Source: Polytrichum commune (lineage: Eukaryota; Streptophyta; Polytrichopsida; Polytrichales; Polytrichaceae). Taken from it: a stretch of 64,000 nt of DNA. The position numbers and the translations under genes are program-made. Of this stretch, positions 42,234 to 54,941 are shown in pieces. The stretch covers positions 58,275,169 to 58,339,168 of the forward strand of contig OX485806.1 of NCBI GenBank assembly GCA_950295325.1, read 5' to 3'. The notes beneath the pieces are model-generated. The model was not told the DNA's origin. It searched no databases and worked only from the letters and a program-made list of their open reading frames with translations. Position 1 is the first letter of the stretch. Every line of letters starts with the position of its first letter.

Positions 42234-43203
42234 TGTCGCAACCCTTGCTAGCCCCCTTAGGAATCTTGCCAATTTCCATTTCTAGCAAAGGTTACGAGTG
42301 CTAACCCTTCGCATACCGCCATGCTAATGGTTAGCTCCTCCTACCCCGGACCTAATAGTTCATAGGAGGGGAACCAACCCTCCTACTTTACTTTCGGGAC
42401 TCACCCCTTAATCGGTAACCAATTCCCAAATGTGGACTTCCATCCATGGAAGTCCAATCCTATGTTGATCATCGCATTGCCGGAGCAACACTACAACAAC
42501 CCGAACCATACTAGGCAACTATGGCCTCACATTGGGCCAATGCCCATGGAGGCCGTGCCGTTCGGCCTCGGGTGGGTGAGGCCACACCACCTCACCCATA
42601 TAAGCCTCTAGGACTTTACGCGGGGCCCCTACCCCACCGTCAACCAACCTTTTGTCTCTCTACCAAGAGTTGGGGCCAAGTGGACATTTTCCCTTAGCTG
42701 CTCGGCCTAGAACCCCCCCCCCCCCCGCAGCTTCAGACCATCATAACTTCATTTTATGATGTCTGATCATAACAACCAACCACTCCATGTTCATCTAAGC
42801 TTCACGTAGATGCCGATGGACTCCTCACTTGCTCCATTCGGGCAAGTCTTGAGGAAGTTATGCCTGTTTGAACCTTGGCAGTCCCGGGAATCACTCCCAG
42901 GCACTGCTGTACCAGGGACAGCGCCCCACTCAAATGGCCATAACTCCTAGCTCACACCTCCGCTTGAGGTGATCTTGAGCATTCTAGAATCACCACGCCA
43001 TGAGCTACGCATAGCTCATGGCCTTACCCTCATGCCTCCTAGTCTCCGTGGGTGGGAGGCGATCCCAACGCCCGGGGCCCTCTCACCCACACTAGGATCA
43101 CTTGGGCCCTCTCACCAACGGCGCCACAAGTCCCGGGTGTCACTCCGGGGTCCCCCTTGTGCCCATGGTGTTTGGGGCACTCCTCATGGAGAGGTGCGTG
43201 ACA
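42234..43203 (-). mobile_element. S element, full copy nested in another S, TSD GTTTG
   Basis: 970-bp minus copy beginning TGTCGCAACCC and ending GTGCGTGACA, with GTTTG at 42229-42233 and 43204-43208. A C run of about 15 bases lies near 42713-42727. Confidence 0.9.
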
Positions 43204-43290
43204 GTTTGTTTGTTACTATTAGACACCATACAACGAAGTTATGATGGTCTGAAGTTGCGGGGGCTTCTAGGCCAAGCGGCTAAGGGAAAA
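43204..43290 (+). mobile_element. S element, plus copy, second part, then truncated
   Basis: The sequence continues the interrupted S copy (ACACCATACAACGAAGTTAT, then GGTCTGAAG) and ends in GGGAAAATG, where the 149-bp satellite starts. The 3' half is missing. Confidence 0.8.
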
Positions 43291-44850
43291 TGAGAGGGTC
43301 GAATTCTGGTCCGAGAGGGTCGAATTCAAGAGGGTCGAGCTCTAGTCGATAGCCAACTATTTGAACATAACAACCGAACTAGTCCACCCATCCTGAACCT
43401 ATATAAACATAAACGCTTCAAAACCTTCAAGACAAAATCAGGTCTTAATGTCTTCAACCAAAACCCTCTCAGATCCACGACGGTCAAATTCTAGTCCATA
43501 ACCAACTATTTTAACATAACAACCGAACTGGTCCACACATCCTGAACCTATCTACACATAAAAGCTTCACAACCTTTAAGTCAAAATCTGGTGTTAATGT
43601 CCTCAACCAAGACCCTCTCGTATCCGAGAGAGTCGAATTCTAGTCCATACCCAACTATTTTAATATAAAAGCCGAACTGGTCGACACATCTTGAACCTAT
43701 CTACACCTTAAAGCTTCACATCCTTCAAGTCAAAATCTGGTCTTAATGTCCTCAACCAAGACCTTCTCAAATCCGAAAGGGTCGATTTCTAGTCCATACC
43801 CAACGATTTGAACATAAAAGCCGAACTAGTTGACACATCCTGAACCTATCTACACCTTAAAGCTTCACAACCTTCAAGTCAAAATCTGGTCTTAAGGTTT
43901 TTAACCAAGACCCTCTCGGATCCGAAAGGGTCGAATTTTAGTCCATACCTGACTATTTGAACATAACAACCGCACTAGTCCACACATCCTGAACTTATCT
44001 ACACATAAAAACTTCACGACCTTCAAGTCAAAATTTGGTCTTAATGTCCTCAACCAAGACCCTCTCGGATCCGAGATCGTCGAATTCTAGTCCATAGCCA
44101 ACTATTACAACATAACAACCGCACTAGTCCACACATCCTGAACTTATCTACACATAAAAACTTCACGACTTTCAAGTCGAAATCTGGTCTTGATGTCCTC
44201 AACCAAGACCCTCTCAGATCCGAGATGGTCGAATTCTAATCCATAGCGAACTATTTTAACATAACAACCAAACTAGTCCACACATCCTGAACCTATTTAC
44301 ACATAAAAGCTTCAAAACCTTCAAGTCAAAATCAGGTCTTAATGTCCTCAACCAAGACCTTCTCGGATCCGAGAGGGTCGAATTCTAGTCCATACCCAAC
44401 TAGTTCAACATGACAGCCAAACTACACCACACATCCTGAACCTATATAAACATAAAACCTTTAAAACCTTCAAGTCAAAATCAGGTCTTAATGTCCTCAA
44501 CCAAGACCCTCTCAGATCCCCGACGGTCAAATTCTAGTCCATAGCCAACTATTTTAACATAACAACCGAACTAGTCCACACATTGTGAACTTATCTACAC
44601 ATAAAAACTTCACAACCTTCAAGTCGAAATATGGTCTTAATGTCCTCAACCAAGACCCTCACGGATCCGAGATGGTCGAATTCTAGTCCATAGCCAACTA
44701 TTTTAACATGACAACCGAACTAGTCCACATATCCTGAACCTATCCAAACATAAAAGCTTCAAACCCTTCAAGTCAAAATCAGGTTTTAATGTCCTCAACC
44801 AAGATCCTCTCGGATCCCAGAGGGTTGAAAACTAGTCCACCCAGACTAGG
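43291..44850. repeat. 149-bp tandem satellite, about ten units
   Basis: The word TCGAATTCTAGTCCATA (with variants) recurs about every 149-151 bp near 43482, 43632, 43782, 43931, 44080, 44229, 44379, 44526 and 44677. Each unit contains a palindrome around GGATCC whose best form is the 20-bp CCCTCTCGGATCCGAGAGGG. Units differ by point changes and lack the spacer diversity of a CRISPR array. The same satellite abuts the other end of the gypsy element at 35300-35576. Confidence 0.9.
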
Positions 44851-45980
44851 ACACAATTGAAGGGTAGGAGTGATTGTTGCTCACATAAATGGTGCGTCCA
44901 CCGGGAGCGAGAGGGCTACAACGGTTGGAGGTTGATGCGGCGGTGGAAGATGTCTTTGATTGAGGTAAGCAAGCTTTACTTCAAAGCTTGCACATTGCTG
45001 ATTGAATTGTAGTCAATTTGGAATCAAATCCTAATTTAATTTTTAAAATTAAAAAATTAAAAAATTAAAAAATATTTTTAGTCAATTGCATTTATCTCAT
45101 AGTTAACTGTTACCTTTTGACCTCGGCTACGAAAAATTACCATGTGAGGTACTTCACCGTGGGTTTTTTTACTATAGTAAAAATTAAGTTTTTATTGGGC
45201 AATTTTCCATTTTTAAACTCTTATAGGTTAGCGTTGTTTTTCTTGCTGACCGCAAGTAGGTGGGAAGTTAGAGGGGAGTGTGGCTTTGCCCCGACCTTTC
45301 AACACTAGCACAAAGTGCTGGAAGGACCTCCCTCTAGCTTTTGTGCTAAGGTCAAGCAAGGGGGCTTAGAGGTGAAAGGTGGAGGCCTTCCCACGGTTGC
45401 TCTATGAGCATCCAGTGAGCCTCTAAGCCAAAGGGGAAAGAACATGTGCCCAAGTATGGGACAAGGGCATTCTCTCCTTCCCCCCCGAGCTTGACTTACC
45501 ACCAAGGTAACATCGGTGGGTTTTTTCTTTTCTTTGCATTATTTTTAAAAATCCTTGTACTTTGGAATTGGTATGAAGTGCATGAAGGGGTTGAGCAGAA
45601 AAAGCGCTGCATGAGGTAAGTGCCCGCACCTTCTTGGGATGGCATAAAAACATCACCCTAATAAGATGATTGGTTAAAAAACATTAAAAATCTACATCAA
45701 GGGTTCCACATCAACCATCGCCAAGCCAAGATGGGAGTCAATCGGTAAGCTTTTTAACCCTACACCCTTCAATTTAAGAATGAAGGAAACGCGGCAAAGG
45801 TAAATTCTCACCCCAACCCAACTATCTATGTGAGGCTAGGGGGACATCATCCACCTAGCTGCCGAGGGGGATTCCAACTCCCATCTGTGCGGAGCCTCTT
45901 GGTTAAGTGTTGTGGTAGTAGTTTTTCATTCATAGCTCGTTCGTGTGTGGTGAAGTCGGGTTAATCACCGGCATGATCAC
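44851..45980. other. No gene recognised
   Basis: The stretch includes an AT-rich tract with repeated TTAAAAAATT words (45040-45080) and GC-rich segments near 45290-45500. A minus-strand word, GTTGGAATCCCC near 45870, resembles a pol III B box. No matching A box is convincing, so a second SINE is only possible. Confidence 0.4.
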
Positions 45981-46920
45981 TGTCGCGACCCTTGCTAGTT
46001 TTTCTCCACTTAGCTCAATCGCTTTCCAACTCTAGCAAGTGTCCCGAGCGCTAACCTGCACATCCCACGCACATGCATGGTTAGCTCCCAAAACCGCGGA
46101 CCTTCAATCCCATATTTGGTCACCAAACCCTCCTACACATGCATTCGGGACTCTTTCCCCTTAGTAGGTAACCCATCGCTAAGGTGGACTTCCATCCATG
46201 GAAGTCCACTCCCTACTTGGTCATAGTGTTGCTAGGACAACACTACAACCACCCGGAGCACATTGCCAAGTATGCTCCGGGGGGGTCGGTCGGCAAAGCC
46301 GCCTCACCCATATAAGCCTCTAGGACTTTTGGCGGGGCCCCTCCCCCACCGTCAACATCCCTTTTGTCTCTCTACCAAGAGTTGGGGCCAAGTAGACATT
46401 TTCCCTTAGCCGCCGGGTCTAGAAGCCTCCCTGCAGCTTCAGACCTTCATAACTTCCACGTGCGGTCTCTGAATCTAACAACCAACCACTCTACCGTCAT
46501 CTACATTTCACGTAGATCCCTATGGACACCTCACTTGCCCTATTCGGGCAAGTATTGAGGAAGTTATGCCTGTTTAAACCTTTGCAGTCCCGGGAGCCAC
46601 TCCCAGGCCCCTGCTGTTCCAGGGCGCTGTCCCGGGACAGCATCCCACTCAAAGTGCCATATCTCCTAGCTCACACCTCAGATTGAGGTGTTCTTTAGCA
46701 TTCTAGAATCGGGACGCCATAAGCTACTCATAGCTTATGGCTTTACCCTCATGACTCCTAGTCTTTGTGGGTGGGAGGCGTTCTAAACGCCCGGGGCCCT
46801 CACCCACATTAGGATCACTTGGTCCCTCTCACCAATGGCGTCACAAGTCCCGGGTGTCACTCCGGGGTCCCCCTTGTGCCCATGGTGTTGCGGGCACTCC
46901 TCATGGAGAGGTGCGCGACA
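45981..46920 (-). mobile_element. S element, S2 subfamily, full copy, TSD ATCAC
   Basis: 940-bp minus copy beginning TGTCGCGACCC and ending GTGCGCGACA, with ATCAC at 45976-45980 and 46921-46925. It carries the S2-specific GGAGCACATTGCCAAGTATG segment also seen at 25440. Confidence 0.9.
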
Positions 46921-46925
46921 ATCAC

Positions 46926-48164
46926 TCTGCATGTTTGTAGGTGGTAAGGTGGGAGTAATGAACCACGAAACCACCATCATGTTGTTGGCCCCAACCCTTA
47001 AAGATTGTGCAACAGGTTGAACATACATGTTGCATTTTTACCCGGTCCTATCAAGTTGAATTTTTGTGGTCAAACCGTGTTAAACTAATTAATAACCAAC
47101 AAAATTTGAACAACCCCTATGGGCAAAAACCAACCAGAAACTTAACTTGGAGGATTGACATTATCCCTCTGGCAGCAAAGATCGGAGGGTGTAAGTATCA
47201 GTCAACCTTCCAGAGACCCGCATAGGGCCTTGAAGGGTTTGGATTAGGGCGTGCACCAAACAGGTACGTGGTGATGCCATAAATTATGAACTTAGTAACA
47301 TAGGCTTTGTTCAATCAACCATAAACTAAGAATAAAGGTTGAGAGAGTGGGACTTAATTAAGGTCCCCCCTTTAGAGAATTTAATATATAAGATCTAAGG
47401 AATTAGATGTGGCCCAAGGTAAAATGTAAGGTTATTTCATTCATTAGAATTAGGTTGTTTTGATGCCAAGGCTGATGCGTCTACACGTAGACTAGGATAG
47501 ATTAGGCATTAGGTTAGGAAAATTGATAATTACCTTAGGCACTAAAAATGAAAGCAAAACGTATCGGAAGGATACGATGTGATTATCAAATCCCTCCACA
47601 AACCCAAAACACTCATTAAATATCATAACACCCGGGTTTGGCTTGGGCACCTGCCAAGGCAGGCCACCCTCACCAAAGGGCTTGTACGGTACTTTTAGGC
47701 TCCCTCGGAGGGGGTGCCCAAAAGCACCACATCAAGTGCATTTCTTTTCACATGGCCTCTCTCCGATGCTACTTTGTCCCTCTCATTGTCTCCGCCCCAA
47801 TATTCCATCTTTCTTGTTGTTTCCACCTTAGTTCTACTTCATCCTTCTCGCTATCTCTACCCCAAAGCCTCGTCACCTTACTCTTAGTTTACCTCGTGCA
47901 AATTCTGATGTTGTTTTATCTTGTTCATTGTCGCCGCCCTGTGTGCACCGTTTGGTCTTCCCTCTCAACCTCACCGCCTCCAATGTTGTAGTAGCTCGTT
48001 ATCACTGCCCCTGGTGTGCCGTGCCTTTTCAATTATGACATGTAGGTTGTTCTCTTCGCCCACCGCGATTTTGGTTTCCCCACCTCCGCCCCGCTTGCGA
48101 TTCTCATTATCATTGCCCTAATATATTGCTACCTTACTCATTGTCGCCCGATGCGCCTTGCTGC
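46926..48164. other. No gene recognised
   Basis: A frame at 47638-47991 is Ser/Leu-rich without a domain, and repeated CTCATTGTC/CCACCTTA words in 47780-48140 suggest low-complexity sequence. A segment resembling the leader near 27063 (GTGGTAAGGTGGGAGTAATG) lies at 46939. Confidence 0.4.
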
Positions 48165-48169
48165 CAGCC

Positions 48170-49362
48170 TATTGCATCCCTCGCTAATTCCCTTTCACTA
48201 ACTTGGTTTTTTTCAATTTTAGCAAGGGTCACAAGCGCTAACCCTCCGCATTCCGCCATGCTAATGGTTAGCTCTTCATAGCAGGAACCTTATAGTTCAA
48301 AAGAGGGAAACCAACCCTCCTACTTTGCTTTCGGGACTCACCCCTTAATCGGTAACCAATTTTTAGATATGGATTTCCATCCATAGAAATCCAATCTTAT
48401 GTTGGTCATCGCGTTGCGGGACCAACATTACAACAACCCAAATCATGTTAAGCAACTATACCTTCACATTGGGCCAATGCCAATGAAGGTCGTGTCGTTC
48501 GGCCTTGGGTGGGTTCAGCCATACAACCTCACCTATGTAAGCTTCTAGGACTTCTGGTAGGGCCCCTATATCACTGTCAAGAAACCTTTTGTCTCTACCA
48601 AGAGTTAAGGCCAAGTAGACATTTTTCCTTGGCCATTGGGGCTAGAAGCCCCTAGCAGCTTCAGAAGACCATAACTTCCTTGTATCAATCCATGAAGTGC
48701 CCATGAAGGCCGTGCCGTTCGGCCACGGGTGGGTTCGGCCACACCACCTCACCCATATAAGCCTTCAAGACTTTTGGCAGGGCCCCTACCTCATTGTCAA
48801 AAACTCCTTTTGTCTTTTTACCAAGAGTTACCAAATAGACATTTTTCCTTAGCCGTTGGATCTAGAAGCCTCCATCAGCTTCATAACAACACAACTTCCT
48901 TGTATGATCTATGATGCTCATATTTGACTATTTTATCGTCATTTAAATTTCACAAAGATGCCAATGAACACCATGTTTGCCCCATTTGGGCAAGTATTGA
49001 GGAAGTTATGCCTATTCAAACCTTGGCAGTCTTGAGAGCCACTCCCAGGCCACTCTTGTACCAGGGCGTTATCTTGGGACAACACCCCATTCAAATTGCC
49101 ATATCTCCTAGTTCACACCTCTGATTGAGGTTTTCTTGAGCATTGTAGAATCCACATGCCATAACCTACACATAGCTTATGACCTTACCCTCGTGATTCG
49201 TTGTCTTCGTGGGTGGGAGGCGTTCCCAACGCCCGGGGCCCTCACCCACACTAGGATCACTTGGGCCCTCTCACCAATGGCGCCACAAGTCTCGGGTGTC
49301 ACTCCGGGGTCCCCCTTGTGCCCATGGTATTTTGGAGAGTCCTCATGAAGAGGTGCGCGACA
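48170..49362 (-). mobile_element. S element with internal duplication, TSD CAGCC
   Basis: 1193-bp minus copy beginning TATTGCATCCC (tip altered) and ending GTGCGCGACA, with CAGCC at 48165-48169 and 49363-49367. The segment from the GTGCCGTTCGGCC hairpin to CTTCCTTGTAT is present twice in tandem, at about 48475-48685 and 48700-48910. This accounts for the extra length. Confidence 0.85.
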
Positions 49363-49367
49363 CAGCC

Positions 49368-52300
49368 ACATCTGCTTGATGCACCTCGCCGCCTTCATTT
49401 ACAATCAACCTCCATCAACGCACCTGATATTATTGGTGTTATTTTCAGCTGCACTAGATCCCATCTTCAAGCTTGATTTTCTTACTAATATATTTTCTTG
49501 TTTTTGGATCTCTACATTCCTTACTACCCTTGATCTTTTTTCCTTTGTTGATTAATTCCTAGATCTTATTTTTTTTCTTTTTACCACTTCTAAGGTTCAC
49601 ATCTAATTTTGTTTTCTCTCCCATTTTGTCAACAAAATCCTCATTCTTTTGCTAGATCTAGAGTTTCTTGTCATTTTCTTAGGTTATCCTTATTTGAGCT
49701 AATTCATCATGCATTTATAATCTAACTTTCCGATCTTTGTTGGATCATGATTTGATCTAATCATTCCTGATCTAGCTCCACATACCATGACATCTATTTT
49801 TCCATCCTATATTATGTACCTTTGTTGATCTAATCTTATTTTTCATCACAACAATATGAGGTTTGAGTTCTTTGCATTTTCAACCCAGATTCCCTTGCAT
49901 TGCATAAATCATGTAAGATTAGCTAAGAACCTTTTTTTTTCTTCATTTATTACTCCAGATGGTATTGTTTATGCCTTGGTGTCTATTTGTAGAAGTTGTG
50001 AATCATCGTGCATCTCATCTGTCGTTCACATTTGCATTGGGTGTTGCGCCTAGAGTTTGATCTAGACTTTACACACTACCGTGCACATTTCTTGAGGATT
50101 CATGGGATTCAGTCAACAATCCAAACCACCCTTTGGTTGCGTTGTGCACTAGAGCTCTGGCGGCTACTTGAGCCATCCTCCAACTAGCAGCATGACGATT
50201 GACATCCATCCCATACTCACATTTTTTAAGACATCCATCCCATCCTACATTGGATTGAACAATCTAGTCCCATTGGAAAAGAATGCCAAAAATATTGCAT
50301 GAAAAAATATTTCTGATTCACACCAACAAAACTTCAAAATCTTCCTAAAAAACAAAACAATGACGTGATACTCAAATTCAAACGCATTCATAAAATTCTA
50401 TTCTCCAACTTACCAATAGGTTCCACCCATTCCATACAAAACCAAAACAATCATTTCCTAACCTACCCCATCCAAATCAACCACAAAATATAGATCCTCC
50501 CAACAATAGTTTTATGGATGTTCCTCCAACATAGACAATTTCTAATTGCACAACTTCAATGATTTTTCTTGGAGTCAACCCAAAAACGTTTTTTCACCAA
50601 AGAAATTGACGACCTTAACCTCCAATCCTACATCATCCAAATCCCAGGGATTGTCATAACAAAATTTTGAAAATAGCCATAGAGAACAACCTCAACACAC
50701 CACAATATCATCATCCAATTATTTTGACTATTGTATCACCAAACACATAAACTTTCATGATTTAAAATGAACAAACATGTGCTTCTTCACATGAAAAAAA
50801 TCACTACATTCATTTCGAATGCCTATCCAATGTCCTTTGTCACCATAATATACAATTCTCCCTTAACACCTTCATAAAAACACCCAAATTTTACAATGAA
50901 CAATTCCAAATTCTAAACCATTTACATTAAGGATTTTGGAATGGACACAATACAACATATCAATTGCACATATTCAACATCAATATACTAAAATACTACA
51001 TTCTCCAAACATTCTTTTAATTTACCTCAACTTTAGATCCATAAACCTTTTCCAATGTTTAGCAATAATGGAAACCTTTGCATCCTCTCAAACGTCATCT
51101 TCTTCATTATGAACATATAGACAAATTTCACGATGTTTTAAACAATCAATTCTTTGGGACCACGAAACATATTCCCATACTAAAGGCAACATTCAAAGTG
51201 ACATACTAAGCCCATTTTTTTCATAGTTTTCTTTCATTTGTTAAACCAAGGCATAGCAATATACCACTTCCAAATCTTCACCACATAGCTACATGGTAGA
51301 GAATTTTCCGACAACCTTTTCTCCTCTTATATAAAACTTCCTACCTCAATCAACAAGTGAAAAAAACCAAATGCTAAAGTATAATGGAAATCCCTTCTTG
51401 AAGCCTACCTCACTGCAAAAACATAGCAAACAATTATAAAAATACGTACAATGCCCTTCTCATCCCTTAGTTAGCCCCAAATGCTCAATACATTCACTTA
51501 GGAATAATCCTAACACCACCTCAAATTAACATCTCCATTCTAAAATATTCTACTTAAAAGTTCAACACAAATGTATAACATTCCAAGCATCTTAGGCATC
51601 TTTTAATAAAAAAGACCTACATCTTACATGCAATCATTGCTCCATTCATCATCCATTTATTCCATTCCTTTTTGCATCCCATAATGAATACACTTGACAA
51701 ATTCATAATCAAATTATCTAAATATCTTACAAAAAATTCAACATGCCAAATGTTATCTCCATTTAGGCTAATTTTCTTTGGCACAACTACCTCAAAGTCA
51801 ATACAAAATAGGCTTGACATCCCTCAAAGTCTCCCATGTTCACAGTCTGGGCCTTCAACTCAACAAAACCTTCAACAACACTAGACATCTTGGTAACAGT
51901 TACAAAATATTCCTTTCACCTTTGGTTGGCAACCTTGGTGCCTCTCCACCTTTTCATACCTTACCAACCATAGTTGCATTTACTCACTTACTCTCATCGT
52001 AAACCCTACATATCCCCAATCCATTGAAATCTTTGTACAAATTCCCAACTTTTGTCTCCCAACCCACTCATTATTTTTCTTACATCAACTACATCAATAA
52101 ATGATTAGGCTATCCACACTTTTGAAAATGGTAGAATTAGACAACAATTTCTTTGGCACCTATGAGGACTATGATCACATAATAAATAAACAACTAGTAA
52201 AAGACAATTACATCCGACACCATCAAAATGCACCTACAAAACATACACGTGCCCAATACACCACCCCACACCCATCCAAAAGCTCCAATTAAATATTACC

Positions 52301-53957
52301 CAAACTTCATATGCCTTTATTACAAATGTGCACTTAAAAAACCCACCCTAACATCGATATAATACCTTTCTCACAAACTATTCAACTTATGAAAAACATA
52401 GATTACATCCACTCACTTACAAGTCACCATTTCAACACCATCATCGCATGTCATGGTTGTGACACCAATATTACATGGCCTCAAAATTCCCTTCAACCCC
52501 CTCATTCCCAAAACAAATTATCAACAAAAAATGGCAGGACTTTTCAAATGTCACCTAGCACACATCCTTCCCAAACTTTCATCATCCACTTGCAAAATGT
52601 TCATTGCTAAATGTTTTTTATTCTAAATTATAAAATTTTAGTGGTATCTATACATGCACACTTTGCAACACATGCAAATGTCATCCCCATCCTACACCTT
52701 GTCAATTCTTGGTGGGAGCAATATTGGAAAAATCACAAACATTTCAACCTCTTCTTTGTTATCCAAGTGCAAAGTTCTACCGCATTGCTTATGTCCCCTC
52801 TTGCATTAGTAACAACTTTTCAAAATTTTATTCGACCCAACTAAGTAAATGTCCATGATATCAAGATATATAGGTTATCCATCTAGACAAACTTCATTAC
52901 TTTACTCTATTGTCAAAGTTTTTTGTTCTATATGAAATAGTATCCAATTGTATAATGACTATATTTTTTTGATGAACAATGTTTTCATTCCTTAAAAATC
53001 CCATTTAAATTCTTTGGTGTTGATTTTGTCACACTACATTTGTTAGGTTTGTATATTCTAATCATAATACACCAATGTTGGATATGTGTGTTGTATGTTT
53101 ACAAATATAAAAACACCACCATAATTTTTCTATAATATGATTCTATATTGTTACCTTATTAAGTGTTTATGTCTGTCTGTTCGCAAATTATATTACTTGA
53201 GCTTATGACCAATTTATTGATTGACATTATAAGAATTTTTTTAATTTAAATTAGGAGTCAAAGTCTCTTAATGATTGTTTTTGCAATATGACTACCTTTC
53301 GCATTGATGGATTTGTCATCATTCTCACTGTTCATTTGGCAAAAGAAATGGTACAATACTAAATTCAATAGGCTTTGTTTGAAATGACAACCATGTTGGC
53401 ACCATGTACGTGAAACAACAATTGTGTTTAGAGAATAAAATAATAATGATGGCTTGTTATGAATGTGTTTTCATTGGTGCGGCATTCTCATTATTGACGT
53501 CCATTTTTCTTCACCGGAAATAATAGAAGTTTGCATCCATTTTGGTTATTACAATCACCATAAGTCCATCAAATGCATTTTGCATTGGTGAATTTTATTG
53601 ACCAATATGTTGTCACAGAAATAATAAACCACCTACCACTAAGAAATTTGCCATCCTTATAACAATTAATAAACAATTTGATTTCCTTTTGTAACTTTCC
53701 AATGAATAAAATTAACAACATTTGATGGGTGACTTTATTAGAATTGGTAAGGAATCAAATTTAAATGTTTTCAATACATTGAAATTTTGTGACTAATGTG
53801 AGCCACCCAAACTACTCGCGATTTGAGTTAAAGCACACAATTTAATAAGAAAAAATAGTTAATAAATTTTAGATTAATGTTAATAAATTAGATATATGAT
53901 AATAATATAATAATATACAAAGACCGGCACAATGTTGAGGGGATATGGCGTCAAACA
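49368..53957. other. No gene recognised; long stretch with strong C-over-G bias
   Basis: Short frames occur but none has a recognisable domain or length. From about 50200 to 52850 the + strand is rich in A, C and T but poor in G. For example, 50461-50520 has about 18 C and 5 G, and 51301-51360 about 17 C and 4 G. After 52860 the bias disappears. This may be an old decayed element. Confidence 0.5.
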
Positions 53958-53962
53958 TATGA

Positions 53963-54936
53963 TGACGCAACCCTTGCTTGCCCCCTTAACCATCTTGCCA
54001 ATTTTCATTTAGCAAGGTTTCGAGCGCTAATCCTTCGCATTATGCCATGCTAATGGTTACTAGGTCCTCTTACCCCAGACCTTATAGTTCATAAGAGGGG
54101 AAACAACCCTCCTACTTTGCTTTCGGGACTCACCCTTGAATTGGTAACCAATTCTTAGATATGGACTTCCATCCATGGAAGTCCAATCTTATAATGGTCA
54201 TCGCGTTGCGGGACCAACACTACAACAACCCGAATCATGTTAAGCAACTATGCCCTCACATTGGGCCAATGCCCATGAAGGCCATGCCATTCGGCCATGG
54301 GTGGGTTCAGCCATACCACCTCACCTATGTAAGCTTCTAGGACTTCTAGTAGGGCCCCTATATCACTGTCAAGAAACCTTTTGTCTCTCTACCAAGAGTT
54401 AAGGCCAAGTAGACATTTTCCCTTGGCCGTTGGGGCTAGAAACCCCTAGCAGCTTTAGAAAACCATAACTTCCTTGTATCATTTCTAATGCTCATATTCA
54501 ACCACTCCGTCGTCATCTACGCTTTACGTAAATGCCAATGAACTTCTCACTTGCCCCATTCAAGCAAATATTGAGGAAGTTATGCCTGGTCAAACCTTGG
54601 CAGTCCCGGGAATCACTCCCATGCCACTGTTGTACCAGGGCGTTTTCCTGGGATAGCGCCCCACTCAAATTGCCATATCTCCTAGCTCACACCTTTAATT
54701 AAGGTGTTCTTGAACATCCTAGAATTCTCACGCCATAAGCTACGCATATCTTATGGCCTTACCCTCGTGACTCGTAATCTCCATGGGTGGGAGGCGTTCC
54801 CAACGCTCCGGGCCCTCACCCACACTAGGATCACTTGGGCCCTCTCACCAACGGCGCCACAAGTCCCGGGTGTCGCTCCGGGGTTCCCCTTGTGCCCATG
54901 GTGTTTTGGGCACTCCTCATGCAGAGGTGCGCGACA
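53963..54936 (-). mobile_element. S element, full copy, TSD TATGA
   Basis: 974-bp minus copy beginning TGACGCAACCC and ending GTGCGCGACA, with TATGA at 53958-53962 and 54937-54941. It shares base changes with the copy at 48170-49362 (GGGACCAACA, GGGGCTAGAAGCCCC-like words), so the two are probably close relatives. Confidence 0.9.
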
Positions 54937-54941
54937 TATGA

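Noticed and set aside
43291-44850. Possible CRISPR array
   Set aside because: The whole 149-bp unit is repeated with no unique spacers, and the context is eukaryotic.
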